Of a stretch of 64,000 nt of DNA, positions 1 to 8,435 are shown one piece after another. Source of the DNA: Dinoroseobacter sp049800775 (GTDB lineage Bacteria > Pseudomonadota > Alphaproteobacteria > Rhodobacterales > Rhodobacteraceae); assembly GCF_049800775.1 (NCBI RefSeq), contig NZ_JBNAFR010000007.1:124001-188000 (forward strand), in the 5' to 3' direction. Below the pieces are notes generated by a model. The model saw nothing but the letters and a program-made list of their open reading frames with translations. It did not search any database and was not told where the DNA came from. The translations under genes were made by a program, and so were the position numbers. The first letter of the stretch is position 1. The number at the start of each line of letters is the position of its first letter.

Positions 1-123
1 TTCTTCCAGGAGAGTGACGCAGAGGCAACACAGTCGAAAATCGCACTCGCGCGAGCCTGCGCCGTTGTTATTTCGACCGGTCTTGGTATCCTTGGGGTGG
101 CCCCCGTGGAAGAGATGCGCTGA
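1..123 (+). CDS. argS: arginyl-tRNA synthetase, C-terminal end (partial)
   Basis: The window opens inside a reading frame that runs from base 1 to a TGA at 121-123 and encodes 40 residues. The segment KIALARACAVVISTGLGILG followed by VAPVEEMR resembles the anticodon-binding (DALR) C-terminus of ArgS, where a long helix is followed by a short LG-x-x-x-x-E-x-M-type ending. ArgS charges tRNA-Arg in the cytoplasm. The next genes (SPOR protein, nagZ, scpA, scpB) are the usual downstream neighbours of argS in Rhodobacteraceae, which supports the call. The start and the catalytic domain lie outside the window. Confidence 0.8.
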   Translation, partial: FFQESDAEATQSKIALARACAVVISTGLGILGVAPVEEMR

Positions 124-203
124 TCAAAAACCAAGCGCGCCGCCTCGGGATCTGAGCAGTCGACGACCCTCCTGCGCTGCGGAGGGATGTGAGAGGCAGG
201 ACA

Positions 204-1133
204 ATGACCGTGTACGAGAGCGACGCCTATGGGGCGTATGATGGGCGCGAGTCCGTCGAAGGGGCGGCCCCGCTGGGCCGCGCAATGGGCCCGCTTGTCA
301 CCAGCATGGGCGCGGTGGCGTCCCTGGCGCTGGTGGCGGGGCTTGGCATGTGGGGCTACGATCTGGCCATGCGCGATGTGGCCGGAGTGCCGGTGATCCG
401 CGCGCTCGAAGGACCCATGCGCGTGCAGCCGGACGATCCCGGTGGCCGTCAGGCCGAGCATCAGGGCCTTGCCGTGAACGCCGTGCAGGCCGAGGGCGTT
501 GCCGAAGCGCCGCCCAACCAGATCATCCTCGCGCCGTCGCCCATCGACCTGAGCACCGCGACCCCCGCCATCCCCGAGGGGCAGGCCGTGGCCGCACCGG
601 CCATTGATGTGGCCCAGCCCGCGGGCGAGGAGGCGCCTGAAGCGCCGGCGGCCAACACGACCGGGCTCGCCGTGGACAACCTGATCCGTGATCTCGTGGC
701 CGAGGAAGAAGCCAACCGCCTGCAGATCGTGCCGGCAAGCCAGCCCGGTGTCGCCCGCTCGCCGCGTCCGACCGCCCGTCCGGCGGCCATGGCCTTTGCC
801 AGCCGCGCCGGGGCCGGGGTCGATTTCACCGCCATTTCCGCGCCCTTGCCCGCAAGCTTTGTCGAACCCGAGACGATCGCGCTCGGCACCCGCATGGTGC
901 AGTTCGGGGCCTTTGATGATGATGCGACCGCGCGGTCGGAATGGGACCGGATTTCGGGCCAGTTCGCGGACTATCTGGTGGGCAAGGCCCCTGTGATCCA
1001 GCAGGCCGAGCGCGCGGGTCAGGTGTTCTACCGCCTTCGCGCCACCGGGTTCGAGGATCTGGCCGATGCGCGCCAGTTCTGCTCGCTCTTTCTTGCCGAA
1101 AACATGGCCTGCATTCCGGTGGTCTATAAGTGA
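204..1133 (+). CDS. SPOR domain-containing inner-membrane protein
   Basis: A 309-residue protein with one transmembrane helix near residues 30-52 (VTSMGAVASLALVAGLGMWG). A long Ala/Pro-rich linker follows, and a C-terminal SPOR domain of about 75 residues begins at MVQFGAFDDDATAR. SPOR domains bind denuded peptidoglycan at the septum, so a role in envelope or division is likely. The ATG at 204 has a purine-rich GAGAGGCAGG stretch just upstream and is preferred over an in-frame GTG at 189. The stop overlaps the GTG start of nagZ (GTGA), so the two genes are translationally coupled. This is the standard argS–SPOR–nagZ arrangement of Rhodobacteraceae. Confidence 0.85.
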   Translation: MTVYESDAYGAYDGRESVEGAAPLGRAMGPLVTSMGAVASLALVAGLGMWGYDLAMRDVAGVPVIRALEGPMRVQPDDPGGRQAEHQGLAVNAVQAEGVAEAPPNQIILAPSPIDLSTATPAIPEGQAVAAPAIDVAQPAGEEAPEAPAANTTGLAVDNLIRDLVAEEEANRLQIVPASQPGVARSPRPTARPAAMAFASRAGAGVDFTAISAPLPASFVEPETIALGTRMVQFGAFDDDATARSEWDRISGQFADYLVGKAPVIQQAERAGQVFYRLRATGFEDLADARQFCSLFLAENMACIPVVYK

Positions 1134-2137
1134 CGCAAGCTGACGCGCCGCGTCCGACCGCCGTCATCTTTGGCTGCGCGGGGCTTGAGCTGACCCCCCA
1201 AGAGGCGGCGCTGTTTGCAACCAGCCAGCCTTGGGGCTTCATCCTCTTTGCCCGCAACATCCGGGACCGCGCGCAGATCGCCAAGCTGACGGCGGACCTG
1301 CGGGCGGCGGTGGGCTGGCACGCGCCGATCATGATCGATCAGGAAGGTGGGCGCGTCGCGCGCATGGCCCCGCCTGACTGGCGCGGGTTTCCCCCGGCAC
1401 TGGATCAGGCCGCAGCGCCTGACGCCGCGCGGGCTTTCTGGCTGCGGGGGCGGGCCATCGCGCTCGATCTGGCCGAGGTCGGGATCGATGTGAACTGCGC
1501 GCCGCTGGCCGATATCGCGCTGGACGAGACCCATGCGGTGCTGCGTAACCGCTGCTACGGGACCGAGGTCGCGCAGGTGGTCACCAATGCCCGGGCCATG
1601 GCGGATGGAATGCGCGCGGGCGGGGTGCTGCCGGTGCTCAAGCATCTGCCGGGCTATGGCCGCGGTACGGTGGACAGCCATCTGAACCTACCCCGTGTCT
1701 CGGCCGGGGCCGCAGACCTGCGCGCCACGGATTTCGCGCCCTTCGTGGCCCTGAATGACATGGCCATGGGCATGACCGCCCATCTGGTGTTCGAGGCGTT
1801 CGACAAGGACCGCCCGGCCACGGTCTCGCCCGTGATGATGGATCTCATCCGCAGCGAGATCGGCTTTGACGGGCTTCTGATGACCGACGACATCTCGATG
1901 GAGGCGCTGTTCGGCGATCTGCCCTGGCGGGCGCTGGCCGCGCTCGATGCCGGATGCGACCTGATCCTGCACTGCAACGGCGATCTGGCCGAGATGGTGC
2001 GCCTGCACAAGGCGCTGCCCCCCATGAGTACCGCGGCCTGCCGCCGGGCGGAGCGGGCCCTGGCCGAGCGCCAGCCCCCTGCGCCCGTTGACATCCCGGC
2101 GCTGGACGCCGAACGTAAGGCTCTGGAGCCGTCCTGA
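1130..2137 (+). CDS. nagZ: beta-N-acetylhexosaminidase NagZ (GH3)
   Basis: A 335-residue glycoside hydrolase family 3 enzyme that removes GlcNAc from muropeptides during cytoplasmic peptidoglycan recycling. Visible motifs are IMIDQEGGRVARM in the substrate loop, KHLPGYGRGTVDSH carrying the mobile-loop catalytic His, and LLMTDDISMEAL carrying the nucleophile Asp. The more common loop reads KHFPGHG; here the second His position is Tyr. The length fits single-domain Gram-negative NagZ. The start is GTG and overlaps the SPOR gene stop by 4 bp. Next to a peptidoglycan-binding SPOR protein, a wall-recycling role is natural. Confidence 0.92.
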   Translation: MTQADAPRPTAVIFGCAGLELTPQEAALFATSQPWGFILFARNIRDRAQIAKLTADLRAAVGWHAPIMIDQEGGRVARMAPPDWRGFPPALDQAAAPDAARAFWLRGRAIALDLAEVGIDVNCAPLADIALDETHAVLRNRCYGTEVAQVVTNARAMADGMRAGGVLPVLKHLPGYGRGTVDSHLNLPRVSAGAADLRATDFAPFVALNDMAMGMTAHLVFEAFDKDRPATVSPVMMDLIRSEIGFDGLLMTDDISMEALFGDLPWRALAALDAGCDLILHCNGDLAEMVRLHKALPPMSTAACRRAERALAERQPPAPVDIPALDAERKALEPS

Positions 2138-2161
2138 GCGCGCTGAGGGCCGAAAGAGCCG

Positions 2162-2956
2162 ATGACAGACCCCCAAGGTGAGATTTCCCTGGCCCCGGCC
2201 AGTGTCGAGGACCGGCTCGCGGCCGAAGCCCTGATCGTGGATGTGGACGGGTTCGAGGGGCCGCTCGACCTGTTGCTGTCCCTGTCGCGGACCCAGAAGG
2301 TCGATCTGCGCAAGGTGTCGGTCATGGCGCTGGCCGAGCAATACCTCACCTTCATCGAGAAGGCCAAGGAGCTGCGGATCGAGCTGGCGGCGGATTATCT
2401 CGTCATGGCGGCCTGGCTGGCGTTCTTGAAGTCTCGGCTGCTCTTGCCGCCGGATCCGTCCGATGAGGGCCCGTCGGGTGAGGATCTGGCGGCGCATCTG
2501 GCGTTCCAGCTCGAGCGGCTCGAGGCCATGCGCGAGGCCGCGGCCAAGCTCATGGCGCGGGACCGGCTGGGCAAGGATTTCTTCGCCCGCGGCATCCCCG
2601 AGCAGGTGACCCGCTCGCGCCGGGTGACCTATTCCGCGACGCTCATGGACCTGATGCAGGCCTATGCGCGGATCCGGACCAAGGATGATTTCCGCCCCTT
2701 CGTCTTTGACCGGGACTCGGTGCTGACCATGGAACAGGCGCTTGACCGGATGAAAACCATGGTGCGGTTTGCCGGGGACTGGACGGATCTGTCGGCCTAT
2801 CTCCCCGAGGGTTGGGTGATGGACCCCAAACGCCGGCGCTCGGCCACGGCGGCGACTTTTGCCGCTTCGCTGGAGCTGACCAAGGCGGGCAAGATCGAGC
2901 TGCGCCAAGGCGACACCTTTGCCCCGATCCAGATCAAGCGAAAGCCGGAGACGTGA
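2162..2956 (+). CDS. scpA: segregation and condensation protein A
   Basis: A 264-residue kleisin subunit of the Smc–ScpAB condensin, which organises and segregates the chromosome. The hallmark segment DGFEGPLDLLLSL lies near residues 29-41. It is followed by the helical VDLRKVSVMALAEQYL, and by FLKSRLLLP at about residue 90. A variable linker and a C-terminal winged-helix region follow. The gene starts at ATG 2162, 24 bp after nagZ. Its TGA overlaps the ATG of scpB (TGATG), as expected for partners made in a fixed ratio. Confidence 0.93.
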   Translation: MTDPQGEISLAPASVEDRLAAEALIVDVDGFEGPLDLLLSLSRTQKVDLRKVSVMALAEQYLTFIEKAKELRIELAADYLVMAAWLAFLKSRLLLPPDPSDEGPSGEDLAAHLAFQLERLEAMREAAAKLMARDRLGKDFFARGIPEQVTRSRRVTYSATLMDLMQAYARIRTKDDFRPFVFDRDSVLTMEQALDRMKTMVRFAGDWTDLSAYLPEGWVMDPKRRRSATAATFAASLELTKAGKIELRQGDTFAPIQIKRKPET

Positions 2957-3624
2957 TGCAGGACGACAGCGCGGATGCGCCGAAAATGGCCCCGGACGGC
3001 CCGGAAGAGAGCCTGTTCGAGGCCCCGCCCATGGGCGATCAGGAGCGGATGGTCGAGGCCATCCTCTTTGCGACCGCCGAGCCGATGACCGTGCGCGGGC
3101 TGCAGGCGCGCATGCCCCATGGCTGCGATGCGGCCGAGGCGCTGACGCGTCTGCGCAAGCGCTACGAGGGGCGCGGGGTTCATGTGGTACGGGTCGGGGA
3201 TGCCTGGGCCCTGCGGACGGCGCCGGACCTTGGGTTCCTGATGCAGAACGAGGTGGTCGAGACCCGCAAGCTCAGCCGGGCGGCCATCGAGACCCTTGCG
3301 ATCATCGCCTATCACCAGCCGGTCACCCGCGCCGAGATCGAAGAGATCCGCGGTGTGTCCGTCAGCCGCGGCACGCTGGACCAGCTGATCGAGCTGGAAT
3401 GGGTGCGCTTCGGTCGCCGTCGTATGACCCCGGGCCGCCCGACGACTTTTGTGGCGACCCAAAGTTTTCTGGACCATTTCGGGTTGGAAAACGCACGAGA
3501 TCTGCCCGGGTTGTCGGACTTGCGCGCCGCAGGTCTGCTCGAGAGCCGTCCGCTTCCCGGGGGCGATCCGGAGGAGGAGCCGGGCGAGGGAGACGAGGAC
3601 CAGAGCGATATGTTCGAGGAATAG
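2956..3624 (+). CDS. scpB: segregation and condensation protein B
   Basis: A 222-residue partner of ScpA. Two winged-helix domains are recognisable: the first from about residue 30 (RMVEAILFATAEPMTV), the second around TLAIIAYHQPVTRAEIEEIR and VSRGTLDQLIEL. The ending is strongly acidic (EEEPGEGDEDQSDMFEE). The start is ATG 2956, which overlaps the scpA stop; a longer open frame upstream is antisense-like noise inside scpA. In many Rhodobacteraceae tatA follows directly. Here the next gene is on the opposite strand and unrelated. Confidence 0.93.
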   Translation: MQDDSADAPKMAPDGPEESLFEAPPMGDQERMVEAILFATAEPMTVRGLQARMPHGCDAAEALTRLRKRYEGRGVHVVRVGDAWALRTAPDLGFLMQNEVVETRKLSRAAIETLAIIAYHQPVTRAEIEEIRGVSVSRGTLDQLIELEWVRFGRRRMTPGRPTTFVATQSFLDHFGLENARDLPGLSDLRAAGLLESRPLPGGDPEEEPGEGDEDQSDMFEE

Positions 3625-3713
3625 ACGACCAAAGGATCTTGGTGCGGGGCGCCGCCGACTGATCCGGCTGGCCTACTGCCTCAACTATTGCGCCGAATTC
3701 TATGCTTATCCAC

Positions 3714-3750
3714 AAAAAAACCGCGCCCTTCCCAGCCGAAAAGGACGCGG
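3714..3750 (-). terminator. rho-independent terminator of the VPLPA-CTERM gene
   Basis: An inverted repeat CCGCGcCCTT / AAGGaCGCGG (one mismatch) spans 3721-3750. On the minus strand it is followed by seven T residues (A-run at 3714-3720). Orientation and position fit the end of the minus-strand gene 3790-4344. It may also serve scpB transcripts arriving from the other side. Confidence 0.8.
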
Positions 3751-3789
3751 TGAATTCTGTTGCATCAACCGACCAGACGTCGGATTGCT

Positions 3790-4344
3790 TTATGCAGCTT
3801 TGTACTTCCGAAGCGCCAAACCACCCAGCGCCGTCAGGAGCAGCAGACCGCCCGCAGGCAGCGGGATCGGTGCCGTATCGGCGAGATCAAATTCGAAAGT
3901 CGAGTAGCCAACACCAGCCGCAGCGGATGCATTATCAACGAACAAGAGACTCGTGATGCTTGCAAAGCCGGTGAAATCGACAACACCGTTCGCGGTGAAG
4001 GTTGACGACCCCAAGGCGACCAAGTCGTCGAAGGCGGTGATGGTGACGCTGTCTCCGGGATTCCAGCCGTCAATGTCGAACGTCAGGTTGGTGACCGCAG
4101 ACGTAAAATCCATTGTTCCACCGGCGGCGGCCGACCCAAAAGGACTCACGAAGCAGAAGCCATCGACTTGACCCGCGCAGAAGGTGCCGACCAGCAGGTT
4201 TCCACCGGACTCCTGGGTCACGGTTGCGCCGGGGACGGAAAAACTCCCGACGTTCGTGCCTTGCACGCCACTAAAATCGAGGCTGGCCGCAGACGCAGCG
4301 GTAGCCGTCATGCCAAGAATGACGAGAGTAGTTAAAGCTTTCAT
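3790..4344 (-). CDS. VPLPA-CTERM sorting domain-containing secreted protein
   Basis: A 184-residue protein. It has a Sec signal peptide (MKALTTLVILGMTATAASAA), an exported domain rich in Gly, Ser, Thr and Asp, and a C-terminal tripartite tag: the signature PIPLPAGGLLLL, a hydrophobic helix, then the basic end RKYKAA. This is the VPLPA-CTERM variant of the PEP-CTERM/exosortase system, usually linked to exopolysaccharide export in Rhodobacteraceae. The ATG has GAGGACAAC upstream. Base composition is visibly more AT-rich than the neighbours. The tag is convincing but the mature domain is not recognisable, so the role (surface or biofilm matrix) is inferred. Confidence 0.85.
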   Translation of the reverse strand: MKALTTLVILGMTATAASAASLDFSGVQGTNVGSFSVPGATVTQESGGNLLVGTFCAGQVDGFCFVSPFGSAAAGGTMDFTSAVTNLTFDIDGWNPGDSVTITAFDDLVALGSSTFTANGVVDFTGFASITSLLFVDNASAAAGVGYSTFEFDLADTAPIPLPAGGLLLLTALGGLALRKYKAA

Positions 4345-4693
4345 GTTGTTGTCCTCAAAAAAGGTGCACTATTGACTCTCTCCAACATGGAGAGACCTAC
4401 GTCTTATGGTTAGGCGGAAATCAATATGTCGGCAAGATTCTTTGGCAAATCAATCAAATTTCGCACAAGTATGGTTATCGCCGCGCCGATCGTTTCGAGT
4501 GTCAGACGTTCTGGTCGGCTGTCATATGGCCAGATGCCCGCGAGGAAGCTCCGCGCCAGTCGGCCTCTCTCCCGGACCGAGTGAGAGCATCTCGCGAAAG
4601 CCCGGTCGCAACAATCTCAGCCGTCAAAGCTACTGCCAGCCATCCGTCACTCTGGGGGGCAACCGGGGCGAGACGCGCCAGCAGCACTTCGTA
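4345..4693. other. intergenic stretch with leader hairpin, no clear gene
   Basis: This 349-bp stretch lies between the VPLPA-CTERM gene and the truncated MFS gene. The part next to the VPLPA-CTERM start holds its ribosome-binding site and an inverted repeat at 4377-4395 (TCTCTCCA / TGGAGAGA, 3-nt loop), which would form a hairpin in the mRNA leader. From 4502 to 4693 the minus strand is open in the same frame as the MFS fragment after one TGA, but resemblance to MFS sequence is weak. The segment 4400-4480 is AT-rich for this genome. Confidence 0.5.
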
Positions 4694-4999
4694 TCAGATA
4701 TCAGAGGACCGGCGGACCCGCAGCGCCACGCCCGTAAGCGCGGTCAGGGCCAATCGCAAGGCCCGATCACCGCCAACCCGATCCGACTGAGGCGCAAGCA
4801 AAAGGGCAGAGAGCGCCGTCGTAAGCCCGTAGCTCGCCGAGGCCAGCAGGACCGCATCCGCCGTCTCGGACAGATCCGCCGCAATCGCGCTGGCAATGGG
4901 GGAAAGCAGCAACCCGTTCGCGCCGATCACGCCCACGGCGGCCATGAGGGTCAGCACCGCGCGGGCCGGGACCGGCTGGCTCATTGCGGGACCGCGCAT
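4694..4999 (-). pseudogene. truncated MFS transporter (N-terminal remnant)
   Basis: Only about 101 residues remain. They show the first two transmembrane helices of an MFS permease (ARAVLTLMAAVGVIGANGLL and the helix near YGLTTALSALLL), then the loop LAPQSDRVGGDRALR, which corresponds to the conserved DRxGRR motif between helices 2 and 3. The frame then hits TGA at 4694-4696. Complete MFS permeases have about 400 residues and 12 helices, so this is a broken gene. The frame stays open to 4502 after the stop, possibly decayed coding sequence. It follows dcd on the same strand. Confidence 0.6.
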
Positions 5000-5017
5000 G
5001 GCATGGGGCAGGGCGGC

Positions 5018-6121
5018 CTAGCGGCCCGGCGTGGCAAAATGCTTGGACAGCTTCAGCCCCTGGCCCTGATAGTTCGAGGCGATCCCCGCGCCATAGAGCT
5101 GGGTCGGAACCTCTGCCATGCGTTCATAGACCAGGCGTCCGACGATCTGTCCGTGTTCCAGCACGAAAGGCGCCTCGTGGCAGCGCACTTCGAGCACGCC
5201 GCGCGACCCGGCTCCCCCGGCCGCTGCATGGCCGAACCCGGGGTCGAAGAACCCGGCATAGTGGACGCGGAATTCGCCGACCATGGCGAGGAAGGGGGCC
5301 ATCTCGGCGGCGCAATCGGGGGGGATATGCACGGCCTCGCGGCTCACGAGAATATAGAAAGCACCGGGGTCGAGAATGATGCGGCCCTGATCGCTGTGAA
5401 CCTCTTCCCAGTATTCGGCAGGCGGGTAATGGTCGATCTTTTCCAGATCGATCACGCCCGTATGGGGTTTGGCCCGGTAGCCGACCAATGTGCCGCGCTC
5501 GGGGCGCAGATCGACGGAGAACCCGAGCCCCTGATCGATATGGGCCGGGCCTGAGACCAGCGGTGTCGTCGCATGGCGAGCGCGCAGATCCGTATCGTCG
5601 AGCACGGCCTGACCGGTGCGAAACCGGATCTGGTTCAGCCGCATACCCGGCCGCACCAGCACCGAAAAAGAGCGCGGGCAGATCTCGGCATAAAGCGGCC
5701 CGGCATACCCCGCAGGGATACGGTCGAACTCGGTGCCCCCATCGGAGATCGTCCGCGTGAGCAGGTCGAGCCGCCCGGTGGAGCTCTTGGCGTTGGCCAC
5801 GGCTTGCACCGTTTCGGGCAGGTTCAGATGCTCCATCAATGGGACGACATAGACGCAGCCCTTCTCCAGAACGGCACCGTCCTGAAGCGAAATCCGGTGC
5901 ATCTCGAAATCCGCGAGTCGGTCGGCGACAGCGGCCCCTTCGCCCGCCAGAAACGACGCGCGGACCCGGTAAGCCACGGTGCCCAGGCGCAGGTCGAGGC
6001 TGGCCGGTTGCACCTGGCCCTCGGTGATGGCGGGCTCGGCCGAGATCGCACCGGCGGCGATCATCTCGGACAGGGTCTGGCAGGGTAGGACGCCCGGGCT
6101 GGGCAGGGTCGGCACGGACAT
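5018..6121 (-). CDS. dcd: 2'-deoxycytidine 5'-triphosphate deaminase, long (PF06559-type) form
   Basis: A 367-residue protein of the duplicated dCTP deaminase family found in alphaproteobacteria, about twice the length of E. coli Dcd. It converts dCTP to dUTP for thymidylate synthesis. Visible dUTPase-fold segments are QPASLDLRLG (about residues 37-46), ANAKSSTGRLDLLTR with the conserved SSxGR loop, IPAGYAGPLYAEICPRSF, and a second half with EFRVHYAGFFDPGFG. The start ATG 6121 has a strong GGAGGCGACC ribosome-binding site. The gene lies between tRNA-Pro and an MFS remnant on the same strand. Confidence 0.85.
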   Translation of the reverse strand: MSVPTLPSPGVLPCQTLSEMIAAGAISAEPAITEGQVQPASLDLRLGTVAYRVRASFLAGEGAAVADRLADFEMHRISLQDGAVLEKGCVYVVPLMEHLNLPETVQAVANAKSSTGRLDLLTRTISDGGTEFDRIPAGYAGPLYAEICPRSFSVLVRPGMRLNQIRFRTGQAVLDDTDLRARHATTPLVSGPAHIDQGLGFSVDLRPERGTLVGYRAKPHTGVIDLEKIDHYPPAEYWEEVHSDQGRIILDPGAFYILVSREAVHIPPDCAAEMAPFLAMVGEFRVHYAGFFDPGFGHAAAGGAGSRGVLEVRCHEAPFVLEHGQIVGRLVYERMAEVPTQLYGAGIASNYQGQGLKLSKHFATPGR

Positions 6122-6178
6122 GGTCGCCTCCGTCGCAGCGTCCTGCGGCGGACGGCGCGCGCCGGAGCAGTGTCGAAA

Positions 6179-6255
6179 TGGTCGGGCTAGCAGGACTCGA
6201 ACCTGCGACCTTCCGTCCCCCAGACGGACGCGCTACCAGGCTGCGCCATAGCCCG
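6179..6255 (-). tRNA. tRNA-Pro (anticodon GGG)
   Basis: The minus strand folds into a complete cloverleaf. The acceptor stem is CGGGCTA/TAGCCCG and the discriminator A is followed by an encoded CCA. The D-arm is GCGCAGCCTGGTAGCGC, the anticodon stem TCCGT/ACGGA has loop CTGGGGG, and the T-arm contains GGTTCGAGTCC. The anticodon is GGG. The C1-G72 pair is typical of tRNA-Pro. Confidence 0.95.
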
Positions 6256-6354
6256 ACACTCCCGCGTGTTTACCCGTTTGAGCGCCGGGGGCAACCCGTA
6301 TTTCGCGGCTTTTGGGGCAAGAATTGCGACGCGGTGGCACGCAGGCGGCGCGGC

Positions 6355-7002
6355 CTAGCCCGTCTCGGCATCCGCGTGGCCACCGCTGAGCCGCGCCTTG
6401 AGCGCGAGCAGGGCCGAGACCGATTGCTGGGCCTGTTCGCGGGTGACGGCTTTGGCCGTGGGCGGGGCCGCGCGGAGCTGTGCTGCGACCTTGCTGAGCC
6501 CGGACGGTGCCTGCGGGCTGGCCCCGGGCAGGGTGGGTTTTGCGGGGGCGGGTGCCGCCCGGGACGAGAAAAGCGGCAAAGGCTCGCTCTCGGCGGCGGG
6601 TTCGGCGGGCGCGTTGTCCGGGGTCGCAAAGGTGCTGGCCGAAAGTTCGACAACCGTATCGTCGGGCGCGGGGGCCTGTGCTGCGGGTTCGGGGGCGGTG
6701 GGTTCGGGCGCGGCGGGCGCCTCGGTCAGGCTGCGGTCGCACCGCTCGGCCACATGCTTGGCGCCTTTTTCGCGCAGGAGCTTCTGCACACCGCGAATGG
6801 TCATGCCATCATCGTGCAAAAGCACCCGGATCCCGGCCAGCAGCGCCATGTCGTTGGGGCGATAGTACCGCCGTCCGCCCGCGCGCTTGACCGGTTTGAC
6901 CTGCGAGAATTTGCTCTCCCAGAACCGCAGCACATGGGTGGGCACACCGAGCCAGTCGGCGACCTCGCTAATGGTCCGAAACGCGTCGGCAGATTTCTCC
7001 AT
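6355..7002 (-). CDS. MerR family transcriptional regulator
   Basis: A 215-residue regulator. The N-terminal MerR winged helix spans roughly residues 8-75 (FRTISEVADWLGVPTHVLRFWE, then the wing RAGGRRYYRPNDMALLAGI). It is followed by a long low-complexity Pro/Ala/Glu tail. No effector-binding Cys motif is visible, so the inducer is unknown. Two ATGs are adjacent; the second (7002) has better spacing from the GGAGG site. The gene follows ihfA by about 40 bp, and this merR–ihfA–fabH–plsX order is usual in Rhodobacterales. Confidence 0.88.
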   Translation of the reverse strand: MEKSADAFRTISEVADWLGVPTHVLRFWESKFSQVKPVKRAGGRRYYRPNDMALLAGIRVLLHDDGMTIRGVQKLLREKGAKHVAERCDRSLTEAPAAPEPTAPEPAAQAPAPDDTVVELSASTFATPDNAPAEPAAESEPLPLFSSRAAPAPAKPTLPGASPQAPSGLSKVAAQLRAAPPTAKAVTREQAQQSVSALLALKARLSGGHADAETG

Positions 7003-7041
7003 CATCCCTCCGAGAGGTCCCGGGCCTGGTCCGGTCCGGCC

Positions 7042-7347
7042 CTAGCTGGCCCGGTTGCCATTCGCGACCCGCTCTTTCATCAGGTGAGAGGGGCGAAAGG
7101 TCAGAACACGGCGCGGGTGGATCGGAACCTCCTCCCCGGTCTTGGGGTTGCGGCCGATTCGGGCGGACTTGTCCCGGACACTGAAGGTGCCGAAGGACGA
7201 GATCTTGACGCTCTCGCCGCGCACAAGGGCGTCGGACATATGGGTCAGAATGCTCTCGACCAATTGGGCGGATTCGTTGCGCGACAAACCCACTTCGCGG
7301 AATACCGCGTCGCTCAGGTCCATGCGTGTCAGTGTCTTGTCGGTCAT
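7042..7347 (-). CDS. ihfA: integration host factor subunit alpha
   Basis: A 101-residue HU/IHF-family DNA-bending protein. Starting at MTDKTLTRMDLSDAVF it matches IhfA, with the beta-arm motif GRNPKTGEEVPIHPRRVLTF and the conserved Pro that intercalates into DNA. IHF heterodimers act as architectural factors in transcription and recombination. An ATG 12 bp further upstream is open but lacks the usual spacing; the start at 7347 follows a GGGGGACG stretch and gives family length. It is transcribed with merR downstream and fabH upstream. Confidence 0.93.
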   Translation of the reverse strand: MTDKTLTRMDLSDAVFREVGLSRNESAQLVESILTHMSDALVRGESVKISSFGTFSVRDKSARIGRNPKTGEEVPIHPRRVLTFRPSHLMKERVANGNRAS

Positions 7348-7460
7348 ACGTCCCCCCATCCATCTCAGTACGAGCAGTATGCCCGGCGCGGTTTTCGAGT
7401 CAATATCAAGGGGTTGCAGATTGGCCTTGAGAAGCCGTTAAAACCGGCCCGCAAAGACAC

Positions 7461-8435
7461 TTACCAGCGAAGAACCACCGATCCCCAGGCCAATCCGCCG
7501 CCGATCGCCTCGGTGACGACGATATCGCCTTCGGTGATCTGGCCATTGGCCACCCCGACCGACAGCGCGAGCGGGATCGAGGCGGCAGAGGTATTGCCAT
7601 GTTCCTGCACGGTCACGACCACCCGGTCCATGCCCACCCCCATCTTGCGCGCGGTGGAGGCGATGATCCGCAGGTTCGCCTGATGGGGCACGACCCAGGT
7701 CACATCGCCGGTCCCGAGCCCGGCCTTTTCCAGGGCGGTTTCGGCGGTCTGGGCGAGTTTCTCGATGGCGTGGCGGAAGACCTCCTTGCCCTCCATCCGC
7801 AGATATCCCGTGGTCTGCGAGGCCGAAACGCCGCCATCCACATAGAGGATATCCTTGTGGCGCCCGTCGGAATTCAGGTCCGTGGCGAGGATCCCGCGAT
7901 CCGCGGAGGTGCCTGCGCCTTCGCGCGCCTCAAGGATCACGGCGCCTGCGCCATCCCCGAAGAGCACGCAGGTGCTCCGGTCCGACCAGTCCATGATCCG
8001 GCTGAAGGTCTCGGCCCCGATGACCAGTACACGGCTGGCCTGCTCGGACAGGATCAGCGCGTTGGCATTGGCCAGCGCAAAGACGAAACCGGCACAAACC
8101 GCTTGAACATCAAAGGCATAGCCCTTGGTCATGCCCAGTCGCGCCTGCACCATGGTGGCCACGGAGGGAAAGGTCAGATCGGGGGTCGAGGTCGCCACGA
8201 TGATCGCGTCGATGCTGCCCGCGTCGATCCCGGCCCGGGCAATCGCGGCTTCGGCTGCATGGGTTGCCAGATCGGAGGTCTTCTCCCCCTCGGCCGCGAA
8301 ATGCCGCTGCTCGATCCCGGAGCGTGTGCGGATCCACTCATCGGTGGTGTCGACCGTCTTTTCGAGCTCGGTATTCGTTACAATGCGTTCCGGCAGATAA
8401 TGCCCGACGCCAATCACTACTGCGCGTTTACCCAT
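7461..8435 (-). CDS. fabH: beta-ketoacyl-ACP synthase III
   Basis: A 324-residue KAS III that condenses acetyl-CoA with malonyl-ACP to start fatty-acid synthesis. The catalytic Cys is at residue 114 (VQAVCAGF). The His lies in VVPHQANLRI and the Asn in EHGNTSAASIPLAL, completing the C-H-N triad. The start ATG 8435 gives the family N-terminus MGKRAVVIGVGHYLPE; the longer open frame upstream lies inside plsX. Its first 8 bases overlap the end of plsX, so the pair is coupled. Confidence 0.95.
   Translation of the reverse strand: MGKRAVVIGVGHYLPERIVTNTELEKTVDTTDEWIRTRSGIEQRHFAAEGEKTSDLATHAAEAAIARAGIDAGSIDAIIVATSTPDLTFPSVATMVQARLGMTKGYAFDVQAVCAGFVFALANANALILSEQASRVLVIGAETFSRIMDWSDRSTCVLFGDGAGAVILEAREGAGTSADRGILATDLNSDGRHKDILYVDGGVSASQTTGYLRMEGKEVFRHAIEKLAQTAETALEKAGLGTGDVTWVVPHQANLRIIASTARKMGVGMDRVVVTVQEHGNTSAASIPLALSVGVANGQITEGDIVVTEAIGGGLAWGSVVLRW

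Noticed and set aside
4406..5554. Long plus-strand open frame opposite dcd and the MFS remnant
   Set aside because: It has no recognisable domain, its composition is typical of an antisense frame in GC-rich coding DNA, and dcd on the other strand has clear family motifs.
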